Source: Leisingera sp. M658 (GTDB lineage: Bacteria > Pseudomonadota > Alphaproteobacteria > Rhodobacterales > Rhodobacteraceae). From it: DNA of 64,000 bases. Below the pieces are notes generated by a model that had not been told where the DNA came from, ran no database searches, and saw only the letters and a list, made by a program, of their open reading frames with translations. The translations under genes and the position numbers were made by a program. Position 1 is the stretch's first letter. Each line of letters starts with the position of its first letter. Location: positions 2,186,501 through 2,250,500 of the forward strand of contig NZ_CP083546.1 of assembly GCF_025144145.1 (NCBI RefSeq), in the 5' to 3' direction. This document shows positions 34,017 through 43,577 of this stretch, piece by piece.

Positions 34017-35219
34017 ATGTTCGGACTGGATAAAAAAGACACCTCTATGCTGATCATCGTCGCCTGCCTGACGTTGTTCGCCCCCTTCATCCTGAATCCC
34101 TTCCCCACCGGCAGCGCCATGGCGCAGTTCAACGCGGGCTATCCGGACCTGATGCAGCGCTTTGTGATCTTTGGGATCTTCGCCATCGGATTTAACATCC
34201 TGTTTGGCCTCACCGGCTATTTGTCATTCGGCCATGCCGCTTTCCTTGGCGCCGGCTCCTACTCAGCCGTCTGGATGTTCAAGCTGGTCGGCATGAACGT
34301 GATCCCGGCGATCCTGCTGTCGGTCATCGTTGCAGGCCTGTTCGCCTTGCTCATTGGTTTTGTCAGCTTGCGCCGCTCCGGCATATACTTCTCGATCCTG
34401 ACGCTCGCCTTTGCCCAGATGTCCTTTAACCTTGCCTATTCGGTGCTGACACCGATCACCAATGGCGAGACCGGTCTGCAGCTGACACTGGAAGACCCGC
34501 GCATCCTGGGTGTCTCTGCCACCGCGGACGGCTCAATCCCGGTGACCAGCCTGTTCGGCCTGGAGATGCGTTCAACGTTTGAGCTGGCAGTCGGCCCCTG
34601 GGCCTTTCAGTTCAACGCGGGCTATTACCTGTGCGCGCTGATCCTGCTGGCGGCCTTCTACCTGTCGATCCGCATCTTCCGCTCGCCCTTTGGCATGATG
34701 CTGCGGGCGGTGAAATCGAACCAGCAGCGGATGAACTACACCGGCCTGAACACCCGGCCCTATACCCTGGCGGCCTTTGTGATCTCGGGCATGTATGCCG
34801 GTCTGGCTGGCGGCCTGATGGCCTCGATGGACCCCTTGGCAGGCGCTGAGCGGATGCAGTGGACAGCCTCGGGCGAGGTGGTGCTGATGACCATCCTCGG
34901 CGGTGCGGGCACGCTGATCGGCCCGGTGCTGGGCGCAGGCTTCATCAAGTACTTCGAGAACATCTTTTCCAAGATCAACGACAACGTGCTGCACAGCTGG
35001 TTCAGCTTTATGCCCGACGGGATGGAGGATGCCCTTGTCTTTCTGGTCCACCCCTTCATCGGCAAAGGCTGGCATCTGACCCTGGGTATCCTGTTCATGC
35101 TGGTGGTGATCTTCCTGCCCGGCGGCCTGGTTGAGGGCGGCCAGCGGATCAAGGGCTGGCTCAGCCGCCGCAAGGCCAAGGACAGCAATACGTCCGGCAA
35201 AACCAACCCCGCGGAATAA
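34017..35219 (+). CDS. Branched-chain-type ABC permease (LivM)
   Basis: A 400-residue permease with [20 protein letters not shown], the loop [21 protein letters not shown] and [20 protein letters not shown], the LivM/UrtC pattern. It starts three bases after the livH stop, so the pair is coupled and probably forms the heterodimeric channel. Confidence 0.92.
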   Translation: MFGLDKKDTSMLIIVACLTLFAPFILNPFPTGSAMAQFNAGYPDLMQRFVIFGIFAIGFNILFGLTGYLSFGHAAFLGAGSYSAVWMFKLVGMNVIPAILLSVIVAGLFALLIGFVSLRRSGIYFSILTLAFAQMSFNLAYSVLTPITNGETGLQLTLEDPRILGVSATADGSIPVTSLFGLEMRSTFELAVGPWAFQFNAGYYLCALILLAAFYLSIRIFRSPFGMMLRAVKSNQQRMNYTGLNTRPYTLAAFVISGMYAGLAGGLMASMDPLAGAERMQWTASGEVVLMTILGGAGTLIGPVLGAGFIKYFENIFSKINDNVLHSWFSFMPDGMEDALVFLVHPFIGKGWHLTLGILFMLVVIFLPGGLVEGGQRIKGWLSRRKAKDSNTSGKTNPAE

Positions 35220-35231
35220 GGAGACAACACA

Positions 35232-35987
35232 ATGGGTATCCTTGAAGTCAAAGACGTGGGGAAACGGTTCGGCGGCCTGCAAGCGCTGTCCGAGGTGAAC
35301 CTCAGCGTGAAGGAAAACTCGGTCCATGCGATCATCGGACCAAACGGCGCGGGCAAATCCACCCTGCTGAACTGCCTGGTGGGCAAGCTGATCCCCGACA
35401 CCGGATCCGTCATGTTCGACGGCCAGTCGGTGCTGGGGCGCGCGCCTTACGAGATCAACCAGATGGGTATTTCCCGCGTGTTCCAGACGCCTGAAATCTT
35501 TGGCGATCTGACGGTGCTGGAAAACATGATGATCCCCTGCTTTGCCAAACGGGACGGCGCGTTTGAGCTGAACGCCCTGTCTTCGGTGCTGAAACAGAAA
35601 GACATCCTGCAAAAGGCCGAGCATATGCTGGAAGAGATGAACATGGCGGACAAGCGGCACATGCATGCCGCCGCCATGTCCCGCGGCGACAAGCGGCGGC
35701 TGGAGATCGGCATGTGCCTCAGCCAGGAACCCCGGCTGCTGCTGCTGGATGAGCCGACCGCAGGCATGGCGCGGGCCGACACCAACAACACCATCGACCT
35801 GTTGAAACAGATCTCGGACCAGCGCGACATCACCATCGCCATCATCGAACACGACATGCATGTGGTGTTCAGCCTCGCCAACCGGATCACCGTCCTGGCC
35901 CAGGGCACGCCGCTGGTCGAGGACGACCCGCAAAATATCCGCGGCAACCCCAAGGTGCGCGAAGCGTACCTGGGCGAGTCGGCGTAA
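35232..35987 (+). CDS. Branched-chain-type ABC ATPase (LivG)
   Basis: A 251-residue ATPase with Walker A GPNGAGKST, signature MSRGDKRRLEIGM (LSxG-type, with a Met first), Walker B LLLLDEPTAGM and H-loop IIEHDMHVV. AAGGAGA precedes the ATG. It pairs with LivF. Confidence 0.92.
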   Translation: MGILEVKDVGKRFGGLQALSEVNLSVKENSVHAIIGPNGAGKSTLLNCLVGKLIPDTGSVMFDGQSVLGRAPYEINQMGISRVFQTPEIFGDLTVLENMMIPCFAKRDGAFELNALSSVLKQKDILQKAEHMLEEMNMADKRHMHAAAMSRGDKRRLEIGMCLSQEPRLLLLDEPTAGMARADTNNTIDLLKQISDQRDITIAIIEHDMHVVFSLANRITVLAQGTPLVEDDPQNIRGNPKVREAYLGESA

Positions 35988-35999
35988 GGAGAAACCAAC

Positions 36000-36755
36000 A
36001 TGAATGTGAAACCCGACTTCTCCAGAAGCGCCAATGCGGCCACCACCGCGCCTGCCTTCCTGTCAGTCTGGGATGTCCACGCCTATTACGGTGAAAGCTA
36101 CATCGTGCAGGGCATCAGCTTTAACGTCCACGAAGGCGAGATCCTGGCCTTGCTGGGCCGCAATGGTGCTGGCAAAACGTCTACCCTGCGCTCGATTGCC
36201 CGCACAGGGTCCCCCTTGGTGACCCGTGGTGAAATCTGGCTGGACCATAAACCGCTGCACAAGATGGAATCCTATGAGGCCGCATCCGTGGGCCTGGGCC
36301 TGGTGCCTGAGGACCGCCGCATCATCCCCGGCCTGACGGTTGAGGAAAACCTGCAGCTGGCGCAGATCGCGCCGCCCGTCGGCTGGTCGCTGGAGCGTCT
36401 GTACGATCTGTTCCCGCGCCTTGGTGAACGGCGCAAGCAGGAGGGCGTGACCCTCTCGGGCGGCGAGCAGCAGATGCTGGCGATTGCCCGCGCGCTTGCC
36501 CGCGACATCAAGGTGCTGCTGCTGGACGAACCCTACGAAGGCCTGGCCCCGGTAATCGTCGACGAGATTGAAAAGACCCTCATCCACATCAAGGAACAGG
36601 GCATGACGACAATCATTGTCGAACAGAACGCGGTCCGCGCCCTGGAACTGGCGGACCGTGCGGTGATCCTGGATACCGGCGGCATCGTCTTTGACGGAAC
36701 CGCCGCAGAGGTTCTGGAAAACGAAGAGCTGCGTGCCGAATACCTGGCGATCTAA
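36000..36755 (+). CDS. Branched-chain-type ABC ATPase (LivF)
   Basis: A 251-residue ATPase with a 17-residue variable N-terminus, Walker A GRNGAGKTS, signature LSGGEQQMLAIARAL, Walker B LLLDEPYEGLAP and a switch His replaced by Gln in IIVEQNAVRAL, as is normal for LivF. It is the last gene of the operon, followed by a strong terminator at 36791-36822. Confidence 0.92.
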   Translation: MNVKPDFSRSANAATTAPAFLSVWDVHAYYGESYIVQGISFNVHEGEILALLGRNGAGKTSTLRSIARTGSPLVTRGEIWLDHKPLHKMESYEAASVGLGLVPEDRRIIPGLTVEENLQLAQIAPPVGWSLERLYDLFPRLGERRKQEGVTLSGGEQQMLAIARALARDIKVLLLDEPYEGLAPVIVDEIEKTLIHIKEQGMTTIIVEQNAVRALELADRAVILDTGGIVFDGTAAEVLENEELRAEYLAI

Positions 36756-36790
36756 AACATCCTTTTGCGTCATGCCGAAACTGGCAGACT

Positions 36791-36822
36791 GAGGCCACCC
36801 CGACCGGGGCTGGCCTCTTTTT
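36791..36822 (+). terminator. Rho-independent terminator after livF
   Basis: GAGGCCA pairs with TGGCCTC, with an inner CCCC/GGGG stem, followed by five T. Confidence 0.9.
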
Positions 36823-36853
36823 CAAGCCTTGCACCTTTTCCAAATCCACCCTG

Positions 36854-36901
36854 TTTTTCCTCTTGCCAAAAATATCCCGGGGTTTGGGGCAGAGCCCCAA
36901 T
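36854..36901. repeat. Dispersed GC-rich intergenic repeat, copy 2
   Basis: A T-rich lead, AAAATATCCCGGGG, then a terminal GGGGCAGAGCCCC-type hairpin. Shorter than copies at 6535 and 43451, lacking the middle hairpin, and again ending at a minus-strand stop codon (36902). Confidence 0.65.
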
Positions 36902-38404
36902 CTACCTTTTAAAACGCTCCCGCAGCTCGGTTTTCAGCACCTTGCCATAGTTGTTCTTGGGCAGCGCTTCGATGCGCAGGTATGCCTTGGGGCGTTTGAA
37001 CCGGGCGATCCGGCTGCTGCACAGGTCATCCAGCTCTGCATCCTGCGCATCCCCCACAACAAAGGCCACCACTTCCTCGCCCCAATCCGCATGGGGCCGG
37101 CCCACGACTGAGACCTCGCGCACTTCAGGGTGCAGCAATAAGACTTCCTCCACCTCGCGCGGATAGACGTTGGAACCGCCGGTGATGATCATGTCCTTGG
37201 AGCGGTCCTGCAGCGTCAGATAGCCGTCGGCGTCCAAAACCCCCATGTCGCCGGTCATCAGCCAGCCATTGACCAGTGTCTTGGCGGTGGCCTCCGGATT
37301 GTTCCAATACCCAGGCATCACTGCATCGCCGCGCACCATGATCTCTCCGTGGCTGCCAGCGGGCAGGAGTTCTCCCTCCGGCGTGCCGATCCGCACCTCA
37401 ACCACGCTTTGCGCCCTGCCGACACTGGCCAGCCGCTCGCGCCAGCGCGGATGCGCGCGGTCCTGCACGGCATGACGCGGCAGCGCGGTGATCGCCATCG
37501 GGCATTCACCCTGGCCGTAGACCTGCACAAAGACCGGGCCGAAATGCTCCACTGCCTCCACAATGTCGGCGACATACATCGGCCCGCCGGCATAGACCAC
37601 TGTGCGCAGCCCCTCGCCCTTGCGGCCCAGCCGCTTGGCTTCCGAAGTCATCCTTGTGACCATCGTGGGCGCTGCAAACATATGGACGCGCCCGAAATGC
37701 GCTGCCAGATCAAAGATCTCCGCCTCGTCAAATCCGCCCGACACCGGGCAGACATGCGCAGCCCCCGCGAGCACATGCTGAATTGCATAAATCCCCGCCC
37801 CATGGCTCATCGGTGCCGCATAAAGCGCCTGATCCCCGGCGCTGACCTGATCCACATCGGCGAAATAGGCGATTGCCATGGTCATCAGCATCCGGTGGGT
37901 GATCATCACCCCCTTGGGCCGCCCGGTGGTGCCAGAGGTATAGAACAGCCATGCCAGATCTTCAGGGGCACGGAAAACAGGCTCAGCCACAGGCTGCGCG
38001 TACAGGCAAGCGGCATAGTCTGAACCCGTGATGTCCACACAGCGCACAACTGCCTCTGTTCCCTCGACCGCCTCAGTCAGGCCCGGCGAGGTGAACACAA
38101 GCCCGGCACCCGAGTTTTGCAGGATATACTCCGCCTCCTTGCCGTGCAGCTTGGCATTGACCGGCACCGCCGCTGCCCCCGCATACCAAATGCCGTAAAG
38201 CGCGATCAGGTAGTCCGGGCAATTCTTCATGAAGATGCCAACCCGGTCCCCCGGCTGCACACCCTGCATCTGCAGCCAGCCCGCCACCGACGCCGCGCGG
38301 GCGTGAAAGCCTGCGTAGTCCGCAACCTGCTCCTGTCCCAGAAACAACGCAGGCCGCGCCGCCTCTGCCGCTGCCATGCGCTGCAACCACACTGCAATGT
38401 TCAT
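36902..38404 (-). CDS. AMP-binding acyl-CoA synthetase
   Basis: About 500 residues of the ANL superfamily: LFYTSGTTGRPKGVMITHRM (P-loop), VYGQGECPM, WLMTGDMGVLDADGYL (hinge Asp) and the catalytic Lys in PKNNYGKVLKTEL. It activates a carboxylic acid as acyl-AMP and then acyl-CoA; the acid is not identifiable. GGAGGGG precedes the ATG at 38404. It is convergent with the ABC operon and divergent from a PAS-LuxR regulator, which may control it. Confidence 0.9.
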   Translation of the reverse strand: MNIAVWLQRMAAAEAARPALFLGQEQVADYAGFHARAASVAGWLQMQGVQPGDRVGIFMKNCPDYLIALYGIWYAGAAAVPVNAKLHGKEAEYILQNSGAGLVFTSPGLTEAVEGTEAVVRCVDITGSDYAACLYAQPVAEPVFRAPEDLAWLFYTSGTTGRPKGVMITHRMLMTMAIAYFADVDQVSAGDQALYAAPMSHGAGIYAIQHVLAGAAHVCPVSGGFDEAEIFDLAAHFGRVHMFAAPTMVTRMTSEAKRLGRKGEGLRTVVYAGGPMYVADIVEAVEHFGPVFVQVYGQGECPMAITALPRHAVQDRAHPRWRERLASVGRAQSVVEVRIGTPEGELLPAGSHGEIMVRGDAVMPGYWNNPEATAKTLVNGWLMTGDMGVLDADGYLTLQDRSKDMIITGGSNVYPREVEEVLLLHPEVREVSVVGRPHADWGEEVVAFVVGDAQDAELDDLCSSRIARFKRPKAYLRIEALPKNNYGKVLKTELRERFKR

Positions 38405-38496
38405 CCGCTTTTCCCCTCCGGCTTGCCCGTCGGCGTGCATCGCGGCACGCAAACACCCCCTTCAATTCCGCAGAAAGGCCGGGGTAGAAGCACCAT

Positions 38497-39033
38497 ATGA
38501 GCGATCTTGCCTTTGACCATGCCCCTGTGGGCCTTGCCGTGCTGGAACGCCGCGTCATCACGCGGTGCAACCTGCAGTTTGCCTCCACCTTTGGCGGAAC
38601 TCCCGGTGAATATACCGGCATGCCGATTTCAGGGCTGTACCCCAGCCAGGAGGATTTCAACCGTATCGGCACCCTGCTGCAACAGCCTGAGGCGCAAAGC
38701 GGCAGTTACAGCGACGAACGCATCATGCGCCGCCGCGCAGGCGCATTGTTCTGGTGCCGGGTGCGCGGCCGTTCAGTGACACCCGAGACGCCGTTTCAGA
38801 CCGGCATCTGGTCCTTTGCCGATATATCCGAGGACCGCCCGGTGGTCTCGCTTACCCCGCGCGAGCGCGAAGTGGCGATCCTCACCTGCAAAGGGCTGTC
38901 GGCCAAAGAAATCGGCCAGCAGCTGGATCTGTCCTACCGCACAGTGGAAAGCCACCGGGCGCATCTGCTGCAAAAATTCGGCGCCCGCAAGCTGCCGGAA
39001 CTGGTGGCCAAACTGACCGGCATGCCGCTGTAA
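38497..39033 (+). CDS. PAS-LuxR transcriptional regulator
   Basis: A 178-residue regulator: a PAS domain (residues 5-110, with FWCRVRGRSV) and a LuxR/GerE helix-turn-helix (LTPREREVAILTCKGLSAKEIGQQLDLSYRTVESHRAHLLQKFGA). There is no receiver domain, so the PAS domain is the likely sensor. It is divergent from the acyl-CoA synthetase gene with 92 bp between starts, and follows that transport operon, which suggests local control. Confidence 0.88.
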   Translation: MSDLAFDHAPVGLAVLERRVITRCNLQFASTFGGTPGEYTGMPISGLYPSQEDFNRIGTLLQQPEAQSGSYSDERIMRRRAGALFWCRVRGRSVTPETPFQTGIWSFADISEDRPVVSLTPREREVAILTCKGLSAKEIGQQLDLSYRTVESHRAHLLQKFGARKLPELVAKLTGMPL

Positions 39034-39189
39034 GACAAAAAACAGTCCGGCAATTGCAAATCAGTTTATCTGCCTCCATGTTACAGCCCGGACCGACGGT
39101 GCTTTCCTTGCGGTAATCCTTGCCCTATAAGCGCCCTAATTTCCGGTCCGCCTGCCCTGGCGGGCCTGTCGGAATTGGCTGAGGAAAAT

Positions 39190-39681
39190 ATGACAAACAA
39201 ATCTCACGAAGCTGACGTGGCATTCATCAAGGCGCTGGCGGAATTGCTGCGCGAAAACGATCTGACCGAACTGCAGGTAAAGCGGGACTACGGCGACGAC
39301 GACAGCCTGAATGTGCGTGTCTCCCGCCAGACCGCCATGGCCGCACCGGTACAGGTTGCGATGCCCGCCGCCGCTGCTCCGGTTGCAGCAGCTGCCCCTG
39401 CCGCCGCCCCTGCCCCCGCTGCCGCCAGCGATGACCCGGCCAGCCATCCCGGCGCCGTGGCCTCGCCGATGGTCGGCACTGTCTATCTGCAGGCCGAGCC
39501 CGGTTCGCCCGCCTTTATCTCCGTGGGCAAGCAAGTCAACGAAGGCGACACTCTGCTGATCGTCGAAGCCATGAAGACCATGAACCACATTCCGGCGCCG
39601 AAATCGGGCACCGTGAAGCGCATTCTGGTTGAAGACGGCGCCGCCGTTGAATTCGGAACCCCCCTGGCCATCATCGAGTAA
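39190..39681 (+). CDS. accB: Acetyl-CoA carboxylase biotin carboxyl carrier protein
   Basis: About 163 residues: an N-terminal domain, an Ala/Pro-rich linker (residues 55-85) and the biotinyl domain with the biotin-attachment Lys in VEAMKTMN. It carries carboxybiotin in the first step of fatty-acid synthesis. GAGGAAA lies before the ATG at 39190. accC follows nine bases downstream. Confidence 0.96.
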   Translation: MTNKSHEADVAFIKALAELLRENDLTELQVKRDYGDDDSLNVRVSRQTAMAAPVQVAMPAAAAPVAAAAPAAAPAPAAASDDPASHPGAVASPMVGTVYLQAEPGSPAFISVGKQVNEGDTLLIVEAMKTMNHIPAPKSGTVKRILVEDGAAVEFGTPLAIIE

Positions 39682-39690
39682 GGATCTGCA

Positions 39691-41040
39691 ATGTTTGACA
39701 AGATCCTGATTGCCAACCGCGGCGAGATTGCCCTGCGCGTGATCCGTGCCTGCCGGGAAATGGGCATCAAATCGGTTGCGGTGCATTCCACCGCAGATGC
39801 CGACGCAATGCACGTGCGCATGGCCGATGAATCGGTCTGCATCGGGCCGCCGTCCAGTACCCAAAGCTACCTGTCGATCCCGGCCATCATCTCGGCGGCC
39901 GAAATCACCGGCGCCCAGGCGATTCACCCGGGCTATGGCTTCCTGTCGGAAAACGCCAACTTTGTGCAGATCATCGAAGACCACGGGCTGACCTTCATCG
40001 GCCCCTCGGCTGCGCATATCCGCATCATGGGCGACAAGATCACCGCCAAGGAAACCGCCCTGAACCTTGGCATTCCGGTTGTTCCGGGATCTGAGGGCGG
40101 CGTGCCCGACATCGCCGCGGCAAAAAAAGCCGCCGCAGACATGGGCTATCCGGTGATCATCAAGGCCACCGCCGGCGGCGGCGGCCGCGGCATGAAAGTG
40201 GCCTTGAACGAAAAAGAGCTGGCCAACGCCTTCTCGACTGCCCGTTCCGAAGCCAAGGCTGCCTTTGGCAATGACGAAGTTTATATGGAGAAGTACCTCC
40301 AGAAGCCGCGTCACATCGAAGTGCAGGTTTTTGGCGACGGCAAAGAGACCGGCATCCATCTGGCGGAACGCGACTGCTCGCTGCAGCGCCGCCACCAGAA
40401 GGTGTTCGAGGAGGCCCCCGGCCCCTGCATCACCCCGGAAGAGCGCGCCCGCATCGGCAAGATCTGCGCCGACGCAATTGGCAAGATGGGCTATTCCGGT
40501 GCTGGCACCGTGGAATTCCTCTATGAAGACGGCGAGTTCTATTTCATCGAAATGAACACTCGCCTGCAGGTGGAGCACCCGGTGACTGAGGCCATCTTTG
40601 GCGTCGATCTGGTGCGTGAGCAGATCAGGGTCGCCGAAGGGCTGCCGATGTCGTTCACTCAGGACGATCTGGAAATCAACGGCCACGCCATCGAGGTGCG
40701 GATCAACGCCGAAAAGCTGCCGAACTTTGCCCCCTGCCCGGGCAAGATCACCCAGTACCACGCCCCCGGCGGATTGGGTGTGCGGATGGATTCGGCGCTG
40801 TATGACGGCTACTCGATCCCGCCCTATTACGACTCGCTGATCGGCAAGCTGATCGTGCATGGCCGGGACCGGACCGAGGCGCTGGCCCGTCTGAACCGGG
40901 CATTGGGCGAGCTGATCATCGACGGCATCGACACCACCGTGCCGCTGTTCCATGCGCTGCTGCAGGAACAGGATATCCACACCGGCGACTACGGCATCCA
41001 CTGGTTGGAACGCTGGCTGGAAGAAAACCAGCCCGGATAA
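39691..41040 (+). CDS. accC: Acetyl-CoA carboxylase biotin carboxylase subunit
   Basis: A 449-residue ATP-grasp enzyme with the N-domain [16 protein letters not shown], the Gly-rich loop [25 protein letters not shown] and [14 protein letters not shown]. It carboxylates the biotin of AccB. It is followed by a strong terminator (41047-41076). Confidence 0.97.
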   Translation: MFDKILIANRGEIALRVIRACREMGIKSVAVHSTADADAMHVRMADESVCIGPPSSTQSYLSIPAIISAAEITGAQAIHPGYGFLSENANFVQIIEDHGLTFIGPSAAHIRIMGDKITAKETALNLGIPVVPGSEGGVPDIAAAKKAAADMGYPVIIKATAGGGGRGMKVALNEKELANAFSTARSEAKAAFGNDEVYMEKYLQKPRHIEVQVFGDGKETGIHLAERDCSLQRRHQKVFEEAPGPCITPEERARIGKICADAIGKMGYSGAGTVEFLYEDGEFYFIEMNTRLQVEHPVTEAIFGVDLVREQIRVAEGLPMSFTQDDLEINGHAIEVRINAEKLPNFAPCPGKITQYHAPGGLGVRMDSALYDGYSIPPYYDSLIGKLIVHGRDRTEALARLNRALGELIIDGIDTTVPLFHALLQEQDIHTGDYGIHWLERWLEENQPG

Positions 41041-41046
41041 CTTCAG

Positions 41047-41076
41047 CGGGGCGCACCATTGGCTGCGCCCCGTTTT
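41047..41076 (+). terminator. Rho-independent terminator after accC
   Basis: CGGGGCGCA pairs with TGCGCCCCG across an 8-nt loop and is followed by TTTT. Confidence 0.88.
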
Positions 41077-41114
41077 ACATTTGCCTGCCTTTTCCCGTTA
41101 TACTGGCCAGCACC

Positions 41115-41747
41115 ATGAGCTTAACTGCGGACCTATTGCTGCACGCCTATTCTGCCGGTGTTTTTCCGATGGCCGAACACCGCGACGACCCCGAGATTTT
41201 CTGGGTCGATCCCAAGCGGCGTGGCATCCTGCCGCTGGATGGCTTCCGCATCTCCCGCTCGCTGGCCAAACGGATCCGCAATGGCGGCTTTGAGATCACC
41301 GTGAACCAGGATTTCGGCGGCGTCGTTGACGGTTGCGCCGACCGGGCGGAAACCTGGATCAACGGGGAAATCCGCGACCGCTACCTGGATCTGCACCTGA
41401 TGGGCAACGCCCATTCGCTGGAGGTCTGGCAGGACGGTATTCTGGCCGGCGGCACCTATGGCGTCTCTCTGGGCGGCGCCTTTTTCGGCGAAAGCATGTT
41501 TTCGCGCCGCCGCGATGCCTCCAAAGTGGCACTGGCCTATCTGACGGACCGGCTGGTGCAGGCGGGCTACAGCCTGTGCGACACGCAATTCCTGACCACG
41601 CATCTTGCGTCGCTTGGCGGGATTGAAGTTACCCGCGCGCGTTACCGGGCCCTATTGCGCGAGGCCCTGAAAACGGATGCGGATTTTGCCCGGCCGGCTG
41701 TGCCCGCACCTCAGCTGCTGCTGCAGCGCATGACCCAGACATCATAG
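41115..41747 (+). CDS. aat: Leucyl/phenylalanyl-tRNA-protein transferase
   Basis: A 210-residue enzyme that adds Leu or Phe to N-terminal Arg/Lys, marking proteins for ClpAP. Family motifs include [41 protein letters not shown] and [20 protein letters not shown]. Its 3' end overlaps the DUF2155 gene (minus) by 37 bp. Confidence 0.95.
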   Translation: MSLTADLLLHAYSAGVFPMAEHRDDPEIFWVDPKRRGILPLDGFRISRSLAKRIRNGGFEITVNQDFGGVVDGCADRAETWINGEIRDRYLDLHLMGNAHSLEVWQDGILAGGTYGVSLGGAFFGESMFSRRRDASKVALAYLTDRLVQAGYSLCDTQFLTTHLASLGGIEVTRARYRALLREALKTDADFARPAVPAPQLLLQRMTQTS

Positions 41748-42073
41748 CGGTTGTGGTCCAGCGCGTTCAGCGCCGGACTGGACGCCACCATCCAGCCCTG
41801 GAAATGCGTCGCACCATCGTCGGGGTTCCGCACGGTCAGATAGGCATAGGCATCCCCGGTCGGGTTCTCTGCCGGAAAACGGCAGTCCGACACGGTCACC
41901 AGCAGGCCGAACATTTCCGAACTGCCGCCGATAGCCACTTCCGCATCCATGGTATGGCCGTTGACCTTGTCCAGCGCCCTTAGCACCGCAGCACTGCCCT
42001 GCGCCGCCGGCTGCTCCTGGCCCCAGGCCGGCAGGGCCAGCGCACAAGCCACGGCCGCCACCGTAAAGCGCAT
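41711..42073 (-). CDS. DUF2155 exported protein
   Basis: A 120-residue protein with a signal peptide ([18 protein letters not shown]) and the DUF2155 core ([45 protein letters not shown]). Function unknown; in alphaproteobacteria it stands in this same neighbourhood with aat and MlaD. Its start overlaps the mlaD stop (TGATG). Confidence 0.88.
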   Translation of the reverse strand: MRFTVAAVACALALPAWGQEQPAAQGSAAVLRALDKVNGHTMDAEVAIGGSSEMFGLLVTVSDCRFPAENPTGDAYAYLTVRNPDDGATHFQGWMVASSPALNALDHNRYDVWVMRCSSS

Positions 42074-42528
42074 CAGGAATCGCCCTCGCCGCCGCCGGCG
42101 ACAAATTTGACCAGCAGCGAAATCAGGCTGACCGCGCCCTGGGTGTCCTCGATCTCATCGCCTGCTTCAAAAGCAAAGGGCGAGCCTCCGGGCATGATCT
42201 CGACAAAGTTACCGCCCAGCAGCCCTTCGGAGGAGATCACCACCGCGCTGTCATCCGGGATTTCGATGCCCTCGTTGACAGAAAACATGGTATCTGCGCG
42301 GAAGGTTTCCGGGTTCAGGCCAACGCCGGTCACGGTACCGATCTTGACGCCGGCCAGCCGCACGTCGGTGCCGACACTGACCCCTTCCAGAGAACGGAAA
42401 GACGCGTTCAGGTCATAGGTCGCGCCGCCGCGCGACAGGCCGGCCGCTTGACCGGCATAGACGGCAAAAGCAACAGCAGCAGCCAGCACGACGCCGCCGG
42501 CAAAAACTTCGGTAGGATTGTGGGACAT
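42073..42528 (-). CDS. mlaD: MlaD-family lipid-transport protein
   Basis: A 151-residue protein with one N-terminal membrane helix and a single MCE domain (DLNASFRSLEGVSVGTDVRLAGVKIGTV, GLLGGNFVEIMPGG). MlaD forms the periplasmic hexamer of the Mla phospholipid system. No mlaE or mlaF is next to it, so it must work with genes elsewhere. It sits between NDUFA12 and DUF2155, a common alphaproteobacterial arrangement. Confidence 0.88.
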   Translation of the reverse strand: MSHNPTEVFAGGVVLAAAVAFAVYAGQAAGLSRGGATYDLNASFRSLEGVSVGTDVRLAGVKIGTVTGVGLNPETFRADTMFSVNEGIEIPDDSAVVISSEGLLGGNFVEIMPGGSPFAFEAGDEIEDTQGAVSLISLLVKFVAGGGEGDS

Positions 42529-42552
42529 GAAATCAGCCTTCTGGCAGATGTT

Positions 42553-42939
42553 TTATTCGGGCACCCAGGCCTCATAATCGCGGCGTTCCTTGGGTTCGCC
42601 GCCTGCACGGATCGAACCCGCCGGCGCATAGGCCATCATGGTGCCGGTCAGGTTTTCCTGATGCGGCTTTTCCCAGGCCTTGTGCTTCAAGGGTTTCTCG
42701 CTGGGCAGCTCGTCAAAGGTGCGGTGCAGCCAGCCGTGCCAGTCCGGGCTGACGCGCGAGGCTTCAACCTCGCCGTTGAACATCACCCAGCGCTTGCTGT
42801 CATCGGCATTGCGGTAGAACACATTGCCCTGATCATCCTCGCCCACCTTGATGCCCTTGCGGGCGGTGAACATCCGGGTGTTCAGGGTGGCGCCGTTCCA
42901 CCATGTCACAGCGCTCAGTAGAGTGTTCAGGATTCCCAT
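42553..42939 (-). CDS. NADH:ubiquinone oxidoreductase subunit NDUFA12
   Basis: A 128-residue accessory subunit of complex I, recognised by [11 protein letters not shown]-like [40 protein letters not shown] (in part) and a C-terminal YEAWVPE. It is shared by alphaproteobacteria and mitochondria. It starts a three-gene run with mlaD and the DUF2155 gene. Confidence 0.93.
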   Translation of the reverse strand: MGILNTLLSAVTWWNGATLNTRMFTARKGIKVGEDDQGNVFYRNADDSKRWVMFNGEVEASRVSPDWHGWLHRTFDELPSEKPLKHKAWEKPHQENLTGTMMAYAPAGSIRAGGEPKERRDYEAWVPE

Positions 42940-43046
42940 CGGTGCCTCCGGATTTTTCCATTTCTGATATGGCCCAATTTCCCGCCAAGGTCCAGTGGCT
43001 TGCGCCCCTCTGGACGGGTCACGGCGGGAATTGGCAGTTTTGCCTG

Positions 43047-43065
43047 AGGCGCGTTTCCCGCGCCT
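43047..43065 (-). terminator. Hairpin after the RidA gene
   Basis: AGGCGCG-TTTCC-CGCGCCT, a 7-bp stem just past the stop codon; no T-run follows. Confidence 0.4.
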
Positions 43066-43072
43066 GACAGGA

Positions 43073-43438
43073 TCAGCCTGCCGCTGGGGCCAGCGCCGTC
43101 ACTTCAATCTCAATGCGGAACTTGGGATCGATCAGGTTGCACTCGATCATTGTTGCCGCAGGCGGGTTGGCGCCAAAGACCTCAGCCAGAACCGGCCAGC
43201 AGGGTTCGAACTCCGCCGCATCCGGCAGGTAATAGTTCACCCGCACCGCATCGGCAAAGCCAGCGCCCGCCTTCTGCAAGGCACCGCCAATGGTTTCAAG
43301 CGCAGATTTGCACTGTGCCACCACATCATCGCCCTGCCCGACGGTGCCGGCCACATGCACGAAGCCGCCAGCCACAACAGTGCGGCAATAGCCGATCTTA
43401 GCCTCAAACTCACCGCCTGAAGAAATACGTTTGATCAC
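43073..43438 (-). CDS. RidA-family protein
   Basis: About 121 residues with a GTG start at 43438, chosen because AAGGAG lies eight bases before it and homologues start near [11 protein letters not shown]. The frame is open to 43615 but that part crosses a repeat element. It has the Rid pattern [31 protein letters not shown] and [19 protein letters not shown]. The usual catalytic Arg before the VAx motif is replaced ([10 protein letters not shown]), so deaminase activity is doubtful. Confidence 0.82.
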   Translation of the reverse strand: MIKRISSGGEFEAKIGYCRTVVAGGFVHVAGTVGQGDDVVAQCKSALETIGGALQKAGAGFADAVRVNYYLPDAAEFEPCWPVLAEVFGANPPAATMIECNLIDPKFRIEIEVTALAPAAG

Positions 43439-43450
43439 TGCCCTGCTCCT

Positions 43451-43511
43451 TCCTCTTGCCCGAAATATCCCGGGGGCGCAGCGGCCTCCCGCTGCGGGGG
43501 CAGCGCCCCTA
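43451..43511. repeat. Dispersed GC-rich intergenic repeat, copy 3
   Basis: CTTGCCCGAAATATCCCGGG followed by a GCAGCGG/CCGCTGC hairpin and a terminal GGGGGCAGCGCCCC hairpin, the same plan as copy 1. It lies between the clpX terminator and the RidA start. Confidence 0.7.
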
Positions 43512-43530
43512 TCAAACCCGCCCCCAAAAG

Positions 43531-43560
43531 CAAACGGCGCGGAAAGGACCGCGCCGTTTG
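43531..43560 (-). terminator. Terminator after clpX
   Basis: A perfect 12-bp stem (CAAACGGCGCGG with its complement) around a 6-nt loop, followed on the minus strand by CTTTTGG. Confidence 0.8.
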
Positions 43561-43577
43561 TCTGAATCTCTATGAAT

